Source: Massiliimalia sp050943535
GTDB lineage: Bacteria > Bacillota > Clostridia > Oscillospirales > Ruminococcaceae
DNA length: 64,000 bases
NCBI GenBank assembly: GCA_050943535.1
Contig: JBMNPJ010000004.1
Span: forward strand, 124,001 to 188,000
Reading direction: 5' to 3'
The position numbers were made by a program, and so were the translations under genes. Under the pieces are notes generated by a model. That model was not told where the DNA came from. It searched no databases and saw only the letters and a list, made by a program, of their open reading frames with translations. The number at the start of each line of letters is the position of its first letter. Position 1 is the first letter of the stretch. Of the stretch, positions 52,450-61,063 are shown one piece after another.

Positions 52450-54459
52450 TTGAACAGATATATAGGTAAACGGCTGGACGGCCGCTATGAGATTCGTGAG
52501 CTGGTTGGCATCGGGGGGATGGCAGACGTTTATAAAGCATACGATCTGGCGGACCAGCGGGAAGTAGCGGTTAAAATTTTAAAAGAAGAATACTTAAGCA
52601 ATGAAGATTTTAAACGCCGGTTCCGGAATGAATCCAAGGCGATTGCGGTACTGTCCCATCCGAATATCGTGAAAATTTACGATGTGAATTTTGAGGACAG
52701 TGTTCAGTACATTGTCATGGAGTATATTAACGGAATTACGCTGAAAGAATACATTGAACAGCAGGGAATGGTTTCCTGGAAAGAAGCAGTTCACTTTACA
52801 GTGCAGATTTTGCGGGCACTGCAGCACGCCCATGACAATGGGATTGTACATCGGGATGTGAAACCCCAGAATGTGATGCTTTTGCAGGACGGCACCGTGA
52901 AAGTCATGGACTTTGGCATTGCCCGTTTTGCCCGGGATAATGGCCGGACCATTTCTGAAAAGGCCATTGGCTCCGTTCATTATATCAGTCCGGAGCAGGC
53001 AAGAGGCGATGTGACCGATGAAAAAACAGATATTTATTCTGTAGGGGTTCTGATGTTTGAAATGCTGACGGGGAAACTTCCTTTTGATGGGGATTCTCCG
53101 GTAGCAGTAGCGATCAAACAGATGCAGGCAGAGGCGGAAAAGCCACGGGATTTAAATCCACAAATTCCTGTAGGGCTGGAAGAAATCATTATCCGCGCCA
53201 TGAAAAAAGACCCGGATCTTCGCTACCAGACAGCAGCGGAAATGCTGCGGGATATTGATGAATTTAAACGCAATCCCAATACTGTTTTTGAATACAAATA
53301 TTTCACCGATGACAGCGATACCCGCTATTTTGATGTAGTTGGTGAAGATGGCGATGTAGATGAAGGCGGGGAAAAGGTGAAAAAGAGAATGTCTCCCACC
53401 ATGCAGGTGTTGATGGCAGTTGCTGCTGCCTGTGTAGTTGTGGCAATTATTGCGGTTGTGATCTTTTTCACTGCAATTCGTGAACCTACTCCGGAATTTA
53501 AATTATATGACTTCGTAGGAAAAAGCTATGAAGATATTATGGAGAACCTGGATCAGTATGATAAGGTGAAAATCGTAAAAGGTTCTGAAGAACTCAGTGA
53601 CCAGTACGAAGCTGGCGTAGTCATGAAGCAGGATCCAAAAGCGGGCTCTGTGGTAAAGGAAAATTCTAAGGTTACCCTTACCATCAGTTCTGGGTTAAAA
53701 TCCACCAAGGTTCCGGATGTAACCGGAAAGGATAAGGATGAAGCGGAAGAAATTCTGCGGGAAGCAGGATTTGAAGTGAATTTGATCCGAACCTTTAGCC
53801 AGAGTGTAGAGGAAGACAAAGTTATTTCCACCACTCCAAGTCCGGGAGAAGAGGCAAACATTGGCCAGGTAATCAATGTTTCTTACAGTGCCGGAGATGC
53901 CAATACTTCTGTGGTGGTACCGGATTTGACCAATAAGACAGAAAATGAAGCAAAACAGCTTTTGACCTCTTTGGGACTGGTGCCAAAAGCAGTGCAAAGA
54001 AACAGCGACAAACCTATGGGAACGGTAATCGGTCAGGCCTTGCTGGCAAATCGTGAAGTTTCTGTAGGAACCATGGTGGAATTTTATGTAAGTACTGGTA
54101 CACCTACCGAGACAGAACGGGAGATTACCATTCCGTTTGAAAGCAACAGTGTCAATGAAACGTGTACCTTTGACATTACAGTAGACGGAGAAAGTGTTGG
54201 TTCTGTCAGCTTTAATCCAGCTACAGACGGTTCCTTTACCTGGAAATATTCTTCCTATGGGGAAAGAGAAATTGTTATTCGGGTAAAAGGTCAGGTTTTT
54301 GCGATTATTACCATGAATTTTGATACAGGAGAAAATCAGAAAACCGTAACGCAGGGAGTACTGCAAAATACCGTTTCTGTACCGTCCTCACCGGAAGAAG
54401 AAACAGGTGACCCGATCCAGGTACCGGGAGGAAACACCGATATTCCGTGGAGTGAATAA
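52450..54459 (+). CDS. prkC: PASTA-domain serine/threonine protein kinase
   Basis: A 669-aa membrane kinase. Cytoplasmic kinase domain (about 10-265): GIGGMADVYKAYD, VAVKILK, HRDVKPQNVML, DFGIARF. Acidic juxtamembrane linker, a single helix at about 315-345 (LMAVAAACVVVAIIAVVIFF), then three PASTA repeats (about 350-550) and an extra beta-type C-terminal domain. PASTA domains bind muropeptides; PrkC triggers spore germination in Bacillus. TTG 52450 is preferred because AAGGAG ends 8 bases before it, whereas GTG 52441 overlaps that SD. Confidence 0.94.
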   Translation: MNRYIGKRLDGRYEIRELVGIGGMADVYKAYDLADQREVAVKILKEEYLSNEDFKRRFRNESKAIAVLSHPNIVKIYDVNFEDSVQYIVMEYINGITLKEYIEQQGMVSWKEAVHFTVQILRALQHAHDNGIVHRDVKPQNVMLLQDGTVKVMDFGIARFARDNGRTISEKAIGSVHYISPEQARGDVTDEKTDIYSVGVLMFEMLTGKLPFDGDSPVAVAIKQMQAEAEKPRDLNPQIPVGLEEIIIRAMKKDPDLRYQTAAEMLRDIDEFKRNPNTVFEYKYFTDDSDTRYFDVVGEDGDVDEGGEKVKKRMSPTMQVLMAVAAACVVVAIIAVVIFFTAIREPTPEFKLYDFVGKSYEDIMENLDQYDKVKIVKGSEELSDQYEAGVVMKQDPKAGSVVKENSKVTLTISSGLKSTKVPDVTGKDKDEAEEILREAGFEVNLIRTFSQSVEEDKVISTTPSPGEEANIGQVINVSYSAGDANTSVVVPDLTNKTENEAKQLLTSLGLVPKAVQRNSDKPMGTVIGQALLANREVSVGTMVEFYVSTGTPTETEREITIPFESNSVNETCTFDITVDGESVGSVSFNPATDGSFTWKYSSYGEREIVIRVKGQVFAIITMNFDTGENQKTVTQGVLQNTVSVPSSPEEETGDPIQVPGGNTDIPWSE

Positions 54460-54480
54460 TTTACTGTTGTATCATTTTTT

Positions 54481-54525
54481 GAGCCTTCACCGCCTTAGTT
54501 TTGACGGAGAAGGCTCAGATTTTTA
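54481..54525 (+). terminator. Terminator-like hairpin after prkC
   Basis: GAGCCTTC (54481-54488) pairs with GAAGGCTC (54509-54516) with an inner pairing, then ATTTTT. rsgA starts 45 bases later, so read-through may occur. Confidence 0.7.
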
Positions 54526-54569
54526 AGGGAAAGGAGAACCTTTGTATTAACCAAAGGCGAGATGGCTGC

Positions 54570-55460
54570 ATGGAACAAAGAGAAGGGCTGATTGTAAAAG
54601 CGTTGGGTGGTTTCTATTATGTAGAGACAGCAGAAAAAATCTTTGAATGCCGGGCAAGAGGTGTGTTTCGCAAACGGGAAACCTCTCCGGTGGTAGGAGA
54701 CCAGGTAGTAATTGAAGGGGATGAAAAGGGGAAAGGTACCGTTGTACAGATTAAAGAGAGAAAAAACTTTGTGGTACGTCCTCCTTTAGCCAATTTGGAT
54801 CAGATATTTATTGTGTCTTCCATGTGCGAACCAGTTCCTAATACTACCGTAATTGATGAGTTTATTGCCATGAGTGAGCACAAGGGAATTGAACCGATTT
54901 TGGTGTTTACCAAAAGTGATTTAAAAGATCCCGGACAATTAGAGCAGGTGTACCGCAATGCCGGTTTTCAAGTGCTGTGTGTAGACAATTTAAAAGGCGG
55001 ATTTGAACAGCAGGCAAAACAGCTGCTGGCAGGAAAAATTTCTGCTTTTACAGGAAATACCGGTGTGGGAAAATCCAGTTTTCTCAATGCGCTGTATCCA
55101 GGATTTGGGGTACAGACAGGAGAAGTCAGTCAAAAGCTGGGCAGAGGACGGCATACTACCCGTCATGTAGAGCTTTATAAACTGGAGGACATCGATGCAT
55201 ACGTGGCAGATACGCCAGGATTTAGTTCTATGGACTTGATGCAGTATGATGTGATTCGCAAGGATCAGCTGCAATATTGTTTTCGGGAATTTGAACCTTA
55301 TTGGGATCAATGCCGTTTTACAGGATGTTCCCATACAGTGGAAAAAGGCTGTGCAGTACTGGAAGCATTGGCGGAAGGGAAAATCAGCCAGTCACGCCAC
55401 GACAGTTATGTGGCATTGTATGATCAGGCAAAACAGATTAAAGACTGGGAATTGAAATAA
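54570..55460 (+). CDS. rsgA: Ribosome small-subunit-dependent GTPase RsgA
   Basis: A 296-aa circularly permuted GTPase for 30S maturation. Order of motifs is G4 first (TKSDL), then NTGVGKSSFLNAL (G1), then DTPGFSSMDL (G3), as in the permuted family. An OB-fold precedes; a zinc motif (CRFTGCSHTVEKGC) ends the C-terminal domain. ATG 54570 gives the usual length; its SD (AAAGGCGAG) is weak. Follows prkC as in Bacillus, but rpe is absent between rsgA and thiN. Confidence 0.93.
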   Translation: MEQREGLIVKALGGFYYVETAEKIFECRARGVFRKRETSPVVGDQVVIEGDEKGKGTVVQIKERKNFVVRPPLANLDQIFIVSSMCEPVPNTTVIDEFIAMSEHKGIEPILVFTKSDLKDPGQLEQVYRNAGFQVLCVDNLKGGFEQQAKQLLAGKISAFTGNTGVGKSSFLNALYPGFGVQTGEVSQKLGRGRHTTRHVELYKLEDIDAYVADTPGFSSMDLMQYDVIRKDQLQYCFREFEPYWDQCRFTGCSHTVEKGCAVLEALAEGKISQSRHDSYVALYDQAKQIKDWELK

Positions 55461-55517
55461 ACGGCTGAAATCAATCGGCTTTTTAAGATTTACAGAAAGA
55501 AAAGGGTGGGGCAGGTT

Positions 55518-56153
55518 TTGAAAATCGGATTTATTTTAGGAGCAGGTCCAATTGAGGATTATGAATTGCTGCGTCCGTCTGTGAGACCGGAAGATGTGGT
55601 TATCTGTGCAGATGGGGGCTATCGTCATGCGCTGGCTTGGGGGATAGAACCTCAGTGGCTGGTGGGAGATTTTGATTCAAACCGGCTGCCGGTGGAACAC
55701 CCTAATGTGATCCGGGTAAAACCGGAAAAAGACGACACCGATATGGAGTTGGCTGTAAGGAAGGGCATCCAGCTGGGCTGTCAGGAATTTGTGATTTACG
55801 GGGCATTGGGCGGCCGCCTGGATCATACTATTGCCAATCTGCAGATGCTGAGCGTACTATTGAATCAGGGAATCAAAGCCACCATTCGGGATGAGCAGAA
55901 TGAATTGTTTCTGTTGAATCCTGGAACCGTGGTACTGAATCAGAACCATTTTCCTTATGTTTCTTTGTTTTCTTTCAGTGAACGATGCGAGGGGATTACC
56001 CTTGTGGGAATGAAGTATCCTCTGGAAAATGCTGTGCTGACAAATCAATCTGCTGGGTTGGGAGTCAGCAATGAGATTTTGGAATCTTCTGCAACCATTT
56101 CTTTTCGCTCCGGGACATTGATTGTGATTCGATCCCGTGACCGAGGAAATTAA
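55518..56153 (+). CDS. thiN: Thiamine pyrophosphokinase
   Basis: A 211-aa kinase that makes thiamine diphosphate. ICADGGYRHALAWG, VGDFDS, DDTDMELAVRKG and GALGGRLDHTIANLQM are the signature. TTG 55518 is the likely start, after GGTGGGG at about 6 bases; a GTG at 55506 overlaps that SD. Ends at a strong bidirectional terminator. Confidence 0.92.
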   Translation: MKIGFILGAGPIEDYELLRPSVRPEDVVICADGGYRHALAWGIEPQWLVGDFDSNRLPVEHPNVIRVKPEKDDTDMELAVRKGIQLGCQEFVIYGALGGRLDHTIANLQMLSVLLNQGIKATIRDEQNELFLLNPGTVVLNQNHFPYVSLFSFSERCEGITLVGMKYPLENAVLTNQSAGLGVSNEILESSATISFRSGTLIVIRSRDRGN

Positions 56154-56162
56154 GGATAGGGT

Positions 56163-56214
56163 AAAAGATAAAAAAGAAGGTGCTGTAAAAACAGCACCTT
56201 CTTTTTTATCTTTT
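56163..56214. terminator. Bidirectional terminator between thiN and folT
   Basis: A perfect 24-bp inverted repeat (56163-56186 with 56191-56214) with an AAAA loop and T runs on both sides separates the convergent genes. Confidence 0.95.
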
Positions 56215-56230
56215 ATCATGATTGACTTGT

Positions 56231-56800
56231 TTAGGAAAATGATGCGCCGGATCCAGTTCTGTTTGGAGAATAAACCCGCTGCAGCACTTTTGCACAGAAA
56301 TAAATCAGCGCAGCGTCTACAGGACATTTAATAAGCTCTTTGATGGCACGGATAGGAAGTGCAGTCAACATACCAGGTCCGTACAGGATATACAGCCATA
56401 AAGTTCCTAAGATAACATTCACTACCACAGAAACCAGTACCTTGGCAGTAAGAGCCCGGGCGAAGGTGATTTTTTTCTTGTAGAAAAATACCCCATAGAT
56501 CATACCAGCCAGCACTGCATTCAAAGTAAAACCAGGGAACCAGGGTTGTCCCATAGGGTTCATCATATAACCGATAATGTCCCCTACACCAGCCATCAGT
56601 CCTGCCGCAATGGGCCCGTACAGCATGCCGCACACAGCGTTGGTCAAGAAAGAAAAACCGATTTTCATAAAACTGCCCACTGGAATGGTAAAAGATTTAA
56701 TTGCCATGTTCAGTGCCAGCAGCATGGCGGTAATCGCCACTGTAACCGGTTTTTTCAGTTCTTTTGCGGATGATTGAAATGTTTCAAATAAATTTTTCAT
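56231..56800 (-). CDS. folT: Folate-type ECF transporter S component
   Basis: A 189-aa S component with six predicted helices. GFSFLTNAVCGMLYGPIAAG and GDIIGYMMNP with FPGFTLNAVLAGMIYG match FolT. It binds folate and works with a shared EcfAAT energising module encoded elsewhere. Start 56800 follows AAAGGAGGT. Upstream lies a tetrahydrofolate riboswitch, which settles the substrate class. Confidence 0.9.
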   Translation of the reverse strand: MKNLFETFQSSAKELKKPVTVAITAMLLALNMAIKSFTIPVGSFMKIGFSFLTNAVCGMLYGPIAAGLMAGVGDIIGYMMNPMGQPWFPGFTLNAVLAGMIYGVFFYKKKITFARALTAKVLVSVVVNVILGTLWLYILYGPGMLTALPIRAIKELIKCPVDAALIYFCAKVLQRVYSPNRTGSGASFS

Positions 56801-56808
56801 GCAGACAA

Positions 56809-56842
56809 CCTCCTTTAAAGCAAAATTTGCCACATAAGGAGG
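56809..56842 (-). promoter_or_regulatory. Shine-Dalgarno-sequestering hairpin of folT
   Basis: On the minus strand CCTCCTT (56836-56842) is complementary to the folT SD AAGGAGG (56809-56815). A competing GAGGCA lies just upstream, giving an on/off switch between the riboswitch and the start codon. Function is inferred. Confidence 0.55.
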
Positions 56843-56859
56843 CACTGCCTCGATTATGC

Positions 56860-56976
56860 AGCAGCGGGATGCGAAATCTGCACCGCAGGGAAAATCCCTT
56901 TTCGTCCATTTGGCAACTCCCCGTCCAAATGGCACTTCGTACCTTTGCAGGTACACGCGCAAATTCCTACTCTGCT
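56860..56976 (-). ncRNA. Tetrahydrofolate (THF) riboswitch
   Basis: Read on the minus strand, the element starts AGCAGAGTAGG, contains GCGCGT, AAGTGCC, GGGGAGTTG and GGACGAA, then CTGCGGTG and ends GCATCCCGCTGCT. These match the conserved text of the folT-associated THF riboswitch class. AGCAG and CTGCT form the closing stem; three perfect internal hairpins are visible (GTACC/GGTAC, CCATTTGG/CCAAATGG, AGGGA/TCCCT). It lies 60 bases upstream of folT. Confidence 0.87.
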
Positions 56977-57001
56977 TGAAAAATACATTAAGAACACATT
57001 T

Positions 57002-57030
57002 ATTTTATCAGTGAACGTACAGAATAGCAA
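57002..57030 (-). promoter_or_regulatory. Sigma-A promoter of the folT riboswitch transcript
   Basis: Minus-strand TTGCTA (57025-57030), 17 bases, TAAAAT (57002-57007). Start predicted near 56995, just ahead of the riboswitch. Confidence 0.7.
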
Positions 57031-57048
57031 TATGATACTTTCACAAAT

Positions 57049-58323
57049 TTATGGTTTTGAAAACTTGGTTTTGCTCTCTACCTGCACAAGTTTGGTTTGT
57101 GGAACATTACTGCGAACGCCTACACATCCTTGTGCTGCCTCTTTGGGATTAATGTGTTTCTTTTTCAATCGGTGATGGGTCGATTCCTTCAAAATTCGGT
57201 ACAATAGGGAACAAACAGGAACACCAATGAGCATTCCCAGAAATCCAAACAGATCTCCAAAAATTAAAATTGAAAACATCACCCATAGCCCAGGCAGTCC
57301 TACCGAATTGCCTACGACTTTGGGGTAGATAAAATTTCCTTCAATATTTTGAAGCAGAATAAAAAAGATCAGAAAAATCACGCTGTCCCAGGGCTTTGAC
57401 AGAAATAATAAAAGGCAGCCGAAAACAGCGCCGAAATAAGCACCGAATACGGGAATCAGACTGGTAAGCGCCACAAATACGCTGATTAAAGCACTGTAAG
57501 GAAGTCCTAAAATTCCCATACCCAAAAAGCAGAGGAGCCCTAAAATGAACGCCTCAGTGCATTGTCCGGAGATGAAACCGGAAAAAATCTGGTTTGCGAG
57601 CTGCCCCAAATGGATGATTTTTGCGGCGGTTTTCCAAGGTAAAAACGCATATAGCACTCGCCGGATGTTGATGATCAGGGCTTCTTTTTGAAGAAGCATA
57701 TATATGGAAAACAGCAAACTGAATAGAAATCGAAAAATACCGGAGCTGATTCCCAAAATAACAGATCCCAGCGTATTCATAAACGCAGCAGTAAAGTCGG
57801 TGAAACCGGATACCATCCCAAACCAGTCAAGTTCCTGCCAGGCAGTGGTCCCAAATAAAGCTTCCATAGTTTCTTTGAGAAAAGGTACCCTATTCATCAG
57901 CTCATTAATCCACAGCTGTATTTGTTTTGCGTAAATAGGGGCTTTTTCTGTAATGGCAGTCACCGAACGGATTAATTGAGGAATAAGCAAAAATAACAGT
58001 GCAGCGAAAAGGGCGGCAGCAACAGCCAGCGTGAGAAAAATACTGATAATACGAATGGTATGCCGGGATTTTCTGGAACTGGGGGAAAAATGGGAAGACA
58101 ATTTCTTTTCCAGCCAGGTAACAGGAATATTAAAAATAAAAGCGATGGCAATGCCGGCAAAAAAGGGGGATAATACTTTTATCAGCCACTGAAACCCTGT
58201 AAAGATGGTTTTCCACTGGAACAAGGCATAGACAAACAGAATTATGGATAAGATGGGGATAATCAGAGTTTTTAATGAATTTTCTCTGGAATTTTTTGCA
58301 TAGAATCGGTTTTCCTGTCGCAT
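57049..58323 (-). CDS. AI-2E family transporter (COG0628 permease)
   Basis: A 424-aa membrane protein of the AI-2E/PerM/YtvI family: two N-terminal helices (SIILFVYALFQW; FFAGIAIAFIFNIPVTWLE), a long central soluble loop with about four amphipathic helices, and a C-terminal helix cluster with SLIPVFGAYFGAVFG and a conserved KVVGNSVGLPGLWVMFSILI. Members are implicated in autoinducer-2 export, Na+/H+ exchange or sporulation (YtvI); which applies here is unclear. Ends with a basic tail. AAGGGAG precedes the start. Confidence 0.9.
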   Translation of the reverse strand: MRQENRFYAKNSRENSLKTLIIPILSIILFVYALFQWKTIFTGFQWLIKVLSPFFAGIAIAFIFNIPVTWLEKKLSSHFSPSSRKSRHTIRIISIFLTLAVAAALFAALLFLLIPQLIRSVTAITEKAPIYAKQIQLWINELMNRVPFLKETMEALFGTTAWQELDWFGMVSGFTDFTAAFMNTLGSVILGISSGIFRFLFSLLFSIYMLLQKEALIINIRRVLYAFLPWKTAAKIIHLGQLANQIFSGFISGQCTEAFILGLLCFLGMGILGLPYSALISVFVALTSLIPVFGAYFGAVFGCLLLFLSKPWDSVIFLIFFILLQNIEGNFIYPKVVGNSVGLPGLWVMFSILIFGDLFGFLGMLIGVPVCSLLYRILKESTHHRLKKKHINPKEAAQGCVGVRSNVPQTKLVQVESKTKFSKP

Positions 58324-58436
58324 AAATACGCTCCCTTTTGTTTTCTCTTATTATCATAGACGGAAATCTATTAATTATGATTGAAAAACCAGCTTTTTGG
58401 AAGAAAAAATTCTATTGGAAGGGCAGAAAATATCTA

Positions 58437-58465
58437 TTCTCAAACAGAATGTTGTATGGTATAAT
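58437..58465 (+). promoter_or_regulatory. Sigma-A promoter of the corA leader
   Basis: TTCTCA (58437-58442), 17 bases, TATAAT (58460-58465) with an extended -10 (TGG). Start near 58472, giving a 190-base leader before corA that contains a small reading frame. Confidence 0.75.
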
Positions 58466-58522
58466 AAACCTAGTGTGCATAAGATCAATTTTTATCATAT
58501 TGGTAAAGGAGGAAGACAAAAA

Positions 58523-58612
58523 ATGAAACCTGGCCCTGCTCTTGATAGCGGTCAAGTAAAACGCCGGTTTGGAATGGCAGAGTTTTTGTCTTCCGCAGCA
58601 GAAAGACATTAG
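58523..58612 (+). CDS. Putative 29-aa leader peptide upstream of corA
   Basis: A short frame MKPGPALDSGQVKRRFGMAE... ending at TAG 58612, preceded by an excellent SD (AAAGGAGG, 58505-58512). It starts 51 bases after the predicted transcription start and ends 49 bases before corA. The Pro-rich N terminus (Lys-Pro-Gly-Pro) recalls Mg-sensing leader peptides such as MgtL, and Salmonella corA also has a leader peptide. Size, context and SD support translation; regulation of corA is inference. It could instead be a stand-alone small protein. Confidence 0.55.
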   Translation: MKPGPALDSGQVKRRFGMAEFLSSAAERH

Positions 58613-58661
58613 CTGTGCTTTTCCCAAGCGGCAAACAACGTTTTTAGGAGGCTGTTTGCTG

Positions 58662-59594
58662 ATGATCTTTTTTTACAAAACAGAAAACAATAAAGTAGTT
58701 CAGCTGCCACGGCTGGAAGATGGCTGCTGGATTCGTGCCATTTCTCCCAATCAAGAAGAAATGTCTTTTTTGATTGATGAACTGAAATTGGATGCAGACT
58801 TTGTCCGCTCTTCTTTGGACGAAGAAGAATCTTCCCGTATTGAAATGGAAGACGATCAGACACTGGTGATTTTCGACCTTCCCTTGATGGCAAACGAAGA
58901 TAACAACACGGTGCATTACACCACCCGCCCATTAGGGATTATTATCACTCAGGCACATGTTGTTACAGTTTCTTCCTGGCGCAGTCCGATTTTGGACGAA
59001 ATGGCTGACGGAACAGTGAAAGGTGTTCGCACTCAACTGAAAACACGGTTTTTGCTGATGCTTTTGTTCCGTGCATCTACTCGGTTTTTGCAGTATCTGA
59101 AACAAATTGACCGAATTTCTTCCAGTCTGGAAAATCAGCTTCATCAGGCGACCAAAAATGAGCTTTTGATGGAACTTTTGGGATTTGAAAAATCTTTGGT
59201 TTACTTTTCCACTTCTTTGAAATCAGATGAAATTACTCTGGAGAAAATCCTTCGCGGGCGGGTCATTAAGATGTATGAAGAAGACCAGGATTTGCTGGAA
59301 GATGTATTGATTGAGGTAAAACAGGCAATCGAAATGGCGAATATTTATTCCAGCACATTGTCCCGTTCTATGGATGCTTTTTCTGCCATTATTTCCAACA
59401 ACATGAACCGAATCATGAAAACTTTGACCTGTATTACTGTTTTGATGGAAATTCCCACCATTATCTACAGCTTTTATGGAATGAACGTACAGGGACTTTG
59501 GTTTATTGGCAGTGTTTGGTTCCCGCTGGCTTTGTCCGTTGCAGTTACCATTCTGGTAGCGCTGATTTTATTTGCTAAAAAAATGTTTAAATAG
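58662..59594 (+). CDS. corA: CorA-family magnesium transporter
   Basis: A 310-aa CorA-type channel for Mg2+ or Co2+. A large N-terminal cytoplasmic domain with a long helix (LKQIDRISSSLENQLHQ) leads to two C-terminal membrane helices; the signature GMN sits in SFYGMNVQGLW between them. ATG 58662 follows TAGGAGG at about 9 bases. A leader with a possible small peptide and a terminator flank it. Confidence 0.94.
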   Translation: MIFFYKTENNKVVQLPRLEDGCWIRAISPNQEEMSFLIDELKLDADFVRSSLDEEESSRIEMEDDQTLVIFDLPLMANEDNNTVHYTTRPLGIIITQAHVVTVSSWRSPILDEMADGTVKGVRTQLKTRFLLMLLFRASTRFLQYLKQIDRISSSLENQLHQATKNELLMELLGFEKSLVYFSTSLKSDEITLEKILRGRVIKMYEEDQDLLEDVLIEVKQAIEMANIYSSTLSRSMDAFSAIISNNMNRIMKTLTCITVLMEIPTIIYSFYGMNVQGLWFIGSVWFPLALSVAVTILVALILFAKKMFK

Positions 59595-59651
59595 TAGTCC
59601 GGTTAACAGAGTAAAAGGCGGATTATAAAATATAGGATTCTTTGCTTATTT

Positions 59652-59683
59652 GCGAGCCGTACAGTTGTTATGGCTCGCTTTTT
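59652..59683 (+). terminator. Terminator of corA
   Basis: GCGAGCC (59652-59658) and GGCTCGC (59672-59678), then five T. Confidence 0.88.
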
Positions 59684-59787
59684 GTCTTTTTGTAAAACTT
59701 TTTAAAACAGAGAAAATACGGATCGAGTAAATTCTTGTGTTTTTGTAGCATTTTTTTGTAATTATGATGATATTTTGAAAAAAGTAA

Positions 59788-59815
59788 TTGAAAATGTTTT
59801 TGAATGGAGTACAAT
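59788..59815 (+). promoter_or_regulatory. Sigma-A promoter of the eutH-like gene
   Basis: TTGAAA (59788-59793), 16 bases, TACAAT (59810-59815). Confidence 0.6.
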
Positions 59816-59879
59816 AAAAATAAATCGTTGCCATGTGTGTATATGACGTGGAATTTGGCGGAGGGGGAATGAAAAAAGT

Positions 59880-60989
59880 ATGAACGTCATTATTGCGGTG
59901 GTGCTTTGTTTTTCTTTGCTGGGAGCAATTGACAAAATTATCGGCGGAAAAATGGGACTGGCGGAGGAGTTTGACAGGGGAATCAGTTCTATGGGGCCTT
60001 TGGTGCTTTCTATGGCCGGGCTGTATAGCATCGGGATTTCTTTTGTACAAAATCATGCAGAAGCATTTGCGGCATTATCTCAGGTACTTCCGTTTGACCC
60101 GTCTGTCATTATCGGAAGCATCCTGGCTCCTGACTTGGGAGGATTTTCTATTTCAGAGAACCTGGCTTCTAGTTCCAAAATCGGTCATTTTTCAGGGGCG
60201 CTCATCACTTCCACACTAGGATGTACCATTAGTTTTGTGATACCGATTTCTTTGAGCCTACTGCCAAAACAAGAGTTTCCTGCCTTTATGTCAGGAATTT
60301 TGTGGGGCGTTGTAACCATTCCTTTTGGGTTGATTCCCGGCGGACTTTTCTTAGGGATGGGGATTGGTGAACTGTGGAACTGTCTTTGGCCTGTATTGAT
60401 CGTGTGCGTCATTTTATATGGGGCGATTGTGCTGTTTCCCTCTGGTTCGGTGAAAGTTCTTTCTGGGGTGGGCAATCTGATTCGGATTGCCAGTATTATT
60501 CTGTTTGTAGTTGCGGTAATTGCCGCATATTTTCCTGATTGGGAATTGGTGCCGCAGAATTTGATTTTGGAATCTCTGTTTATTTCTTTGAAAATTACCG
60601 CAGTGGTATGCGGTTCTATGGTAGCCTGTAAGCTAGCCATGCGTCACTGTGCAGGGGTGCTGAAAAAAGCGGCTGTTTTTTTGGGTGTCAATGAATATGC
60701 AGTAGTGGGACTGTTTGGCTGTCTTGCCACCAATGTGGCTATGCTGCCCTTTTTTGCAAAAATGGACGCTAAGGGAAAGGCAATGAATGCGGCGTTCAGT
60801 GTCAGCGGAGCGTTTGTTTTTGGAGGACAGCTAGCATTTATGGCCAGTATCAGCACCTCACAGGTGGTGACTGCTTTTTTGGTGGCAAAACTGGTAGGCG
60901 GAATTGCTGCGGCAGCTGCGGCGGCTCTGTTTTCTAGGACCAAGACCCAAAAACAGACAAACAGTGAAAAAGTACTAGAAACATTGTAA
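59880..60989 (+). CDS. EutH-family ethanolamine transporter-like protein
   Basis: A 369-aa membrane protein with about ten helices that matches EutH: LLGAIDKIIGGKMGLAEEFDRG and SSMGPLVLSMAGLYSIGIS at the start, GSILAPDLGGFSISENLA in the first third and VNEYAVVGLFGCLATNVAM in the last. EutH facilitates ethanolamine uptake, but no other eut gene is visible here, so the substrate may differ. The SD GGAGGGGG is followed by a four-codon frame (ATG AAA AAA GTA TGA, 59869-59883) whose stop overlaps the start ATG 59880, suggesting coupled translation. Confidence 0.8.
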   Translation: MNVIIAVVLCFSLLGAIDKIIGGKMGLAEEFDRGISSMGPLVLSMAGLYSIGISFVQNHAEAFAALSQVLPFDPSVIIGSILAPDLGGFSISENLASSSKIGHFSGALITSTLGCTISFVIPISLSLLPKQEFPAFMSGILWGVVTIPFGLIPGGLFLGMGIGELWNCLWPVLIVCVILYGAIVLFPSGSVKVLSGVGNLIRIASIILFVVAVIAAYFPDWELVPQNLILESLFISLKITAVVCGSMVACKLAMRHCAGVLKKAAVFLGVNEYAVVGLFGCLATNVAMLPFFAKMDAKGKAMNAAFSVSGAFVFGGQLAFMASISTSQVVTAFLVAKLVGGIAAAAAAALFSRTKTQKQTNSEKVLETL

Positions 60990-60998
60990 AACGAAAAT

Positions 60999-61028
60999 TT
61001 GATATTAAGATATCGCTGTATTTATAAC
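60999..61028 (+). promoter_or_regulatory. Probable promoter of the aminopeptidase P gene
   Basis: TTGATA (60999-61004), 18 bases, TATAAC (61023-61028). Confidence 0.5.
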
Positions 61029-61063
61029 AAAAGAAAATTAAAGTTTGAAAGGAAGAGATAGAA

